Below, in pieces: positions 35,540-36,231 of a stretch of 36,231 bases of DNA. Below the pieces are notes generated by a model, which saw nothing but the letters and a program-made list of their open reading frames with translations, was not told the origin of the DNA and did no database searches. Both the position numbers and the translations under genes were made by a program. The stretch comes from Paraglaciecola sp. (GTDB lineage Bacteria > Pseudomonadota > Gammaproteobacteria > Enterobacterales > Alteromonadaceae), in contig JAACSL010000033.1 in NCBI GenBank assembly GCA_009993955.1, forward strand, positions 1-36,231, written 5' to 3'. Position 1 is the stretch's first letter, and each line of letters opens with the position of its first letter.

Positions 35540-36231
35540 TTAGTGGGCATCCTCGGCAATGCGGTAGCCGATGCGATGCACGGTACGAATTAATATGTTG
35601 TCAAACGGCTTGTCAATAGCCTGACGCAACTTATACATGTGTGATCGCAGTGCGTCACCATCAGGGGGCTCGTCAGCCCATAACAAGGTTTCAAGATCTT
35701 CGCGAGTTACTACAGAGGGGGTTTCTTCCATCAATCGTTGCAGCAGTTTCATGCCTGCGGGGTTGACATCGATGTGTCGACCCGCACGATGCACTTGCAG
35801 TGTCGACTTGTTCAAGGTCAGATCAGCAACCGTTAACAGCTTGTCGGTTTTTCCGCGTCTACGTTTGTACAGGGCCTGTAATCGTACATGCAGTTCTTGC
35901 AAGGCAAAGGGTTTGACCAAGTAGTCATCAGCGCCTGCCGCAAATCCCTTCAGTTTATCATCAAGTGTATCTCGTGCCGTTAGCATCAGCACAGGCGTAT
36001 CTACGTTGCCATCGAGGCGCAGTTTTTTGCAGAAGCTGAGGCCATCCATGCCGGGCAGCATCAAATCCAGCACAATAACATCGTAGGAATGGGTTAACGC
36101 TAGGTGCATCGCACTGATACCGTCATAAGCAAAATCCAGAATATAATTAACCCCAATCCTGTTTAAGAAATTGAACTAAATGCCTGTTCCAAGATCCGAT
36201 CTTTCGACCAAGAAAGTGGGAACCAACAGAG
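35540..36231 (-). pseudogene. OmpR/PhoB-type response regulator, disrupted receiver, cut by window edge
   Basis: The open part from ATG 36109 (189 residues) has the phospho-acceptor Asp in VIVLDLMLPGMDG, LMLTARD and the switch Lys in GADDYLVKPF, then a winged-helix DNA-binding domain (PAGMKLLQRLMEETPSVVTR ... LRSHMYKLRQAIDKPFDNI ... VHRIGYRIA). It lacks the first ~35 residues. Receiver-like sequence does continue upstream in the same frame (FLNRIGVN, DFAYDGISA), but a TAG at 36176-36178 interrupts it. Beyond that, LVERSDLGTGI reaches toward the edge and the usual paired acidic residues are missing. Either the gene is broken or bases are wrong here; the true start is outside the window. Confidence 0.7.

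Noticed and set aside
24568-36231. Genomic island borne by an integrase, transposon or phage
   Set aside because: No integrase, transposase, tRNA gene, terminal inverted repeats or target duplication is visible at the left edge or within; the right edge is outside the window.
1-36231. CRISPR arrays, rRNA, tRNA and metabolite riboswitches
   Set aside because: No regular spaced repeats, cloverleaf-like segments or known riboswitch cores were seen on either strand by eye; a covariance-model scan would be the decisive test.

Overview
This is a gammaproteobacterial chromosome segment. About the first 24.5 kb carry the conserved translation / envelope-biogenesis block in the order glnD and map (minus strand), then rpsB-tsf-pyrH-frr-uppS-cdsA-dxr-rseP-bamA-skp-lpxD-fabZ-lpxA-lpxB-rnhB-dnaE-accA-tilS (plus strand). 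This order, and protein lengths close to those of E. coli, fit the Alteromonadales and neighbouring marine Gammaproteobacteria; the genus cannot be fixed from the window. There are no rRNA or tRNA genes, insertion sequences, phage genes or CRISPR arrays.

The core block makes S2 and EF-Ts (rpsB has a strong promoter with a GC-rich discriminator; rpsB and tsf are each followed by a hairpin terminator), UMP kinase and ribosome recycling factor, the undecaprenyl, CDP-diacylglycerol and isoprenoid enzymes, the sigma-E protease RseP, the outer-membrane assembly proteins BamA and Skp, the first lipid A enzymes, and then DNA polymerase III alpha, acetyl-CoA carboxylase alpha and the tRNA-Ile lysidine synthetase. 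Many genes are only a few bases apart or overlap at the stop codon (cdsA/dxr, dxr/rseP, fabZ/lpxA), so translational coupling is likely. skp, lpxD and fabZ all appear to start with TTG. A five-copy 14-bp tandem repeat sits across the uppS stop codon and in the cdsA leader.

From about 24.6 to 34.2 kb there is an accessory operon of nine same-strand genes: an unrecognised two-part protein with a possible DNA-binding N-terminus, an ABC ATPase of the nitrate/taurine/urea type, a periplasmic substrate-binding/OmpA fusion, a membrane-anchored von Willebrand A protein, a second substrate-binding/OmpA fusion, an XpaC-like membrane protein, a TelA-family protein, a soluble substrate-binding protein of the 'urea carboxylase region' type, and the cognate ABC permease. 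No urea carboxylase or allophanate hydrolase is present. The combination suggests an uncharacterised envelope system that joins an importer, peptidoglycan-tethered binding proteins, a metal-ion-dependent adhesion (vWA) module and an XpaC/TelA pair. It is the most interesting part of the window. A convergent histidine kinase / response regulator pair follows on the minus strand and runs off the right edge.

The accessory part is damaged. The first binding/OmpA gene has a one-base frameshift in a G8 run. The second has two frameshifts and an in-frame stop. The response regulator has an in-frame stop within its receiver domain. No such lesion was seen in the 24.5 kb of core genes, so real decay of the accessory locus (or some local variation mechanism) is more likely than a uniform sequencing-error rate, although three of the lesions are in homopolymers and need read-level confirmation.
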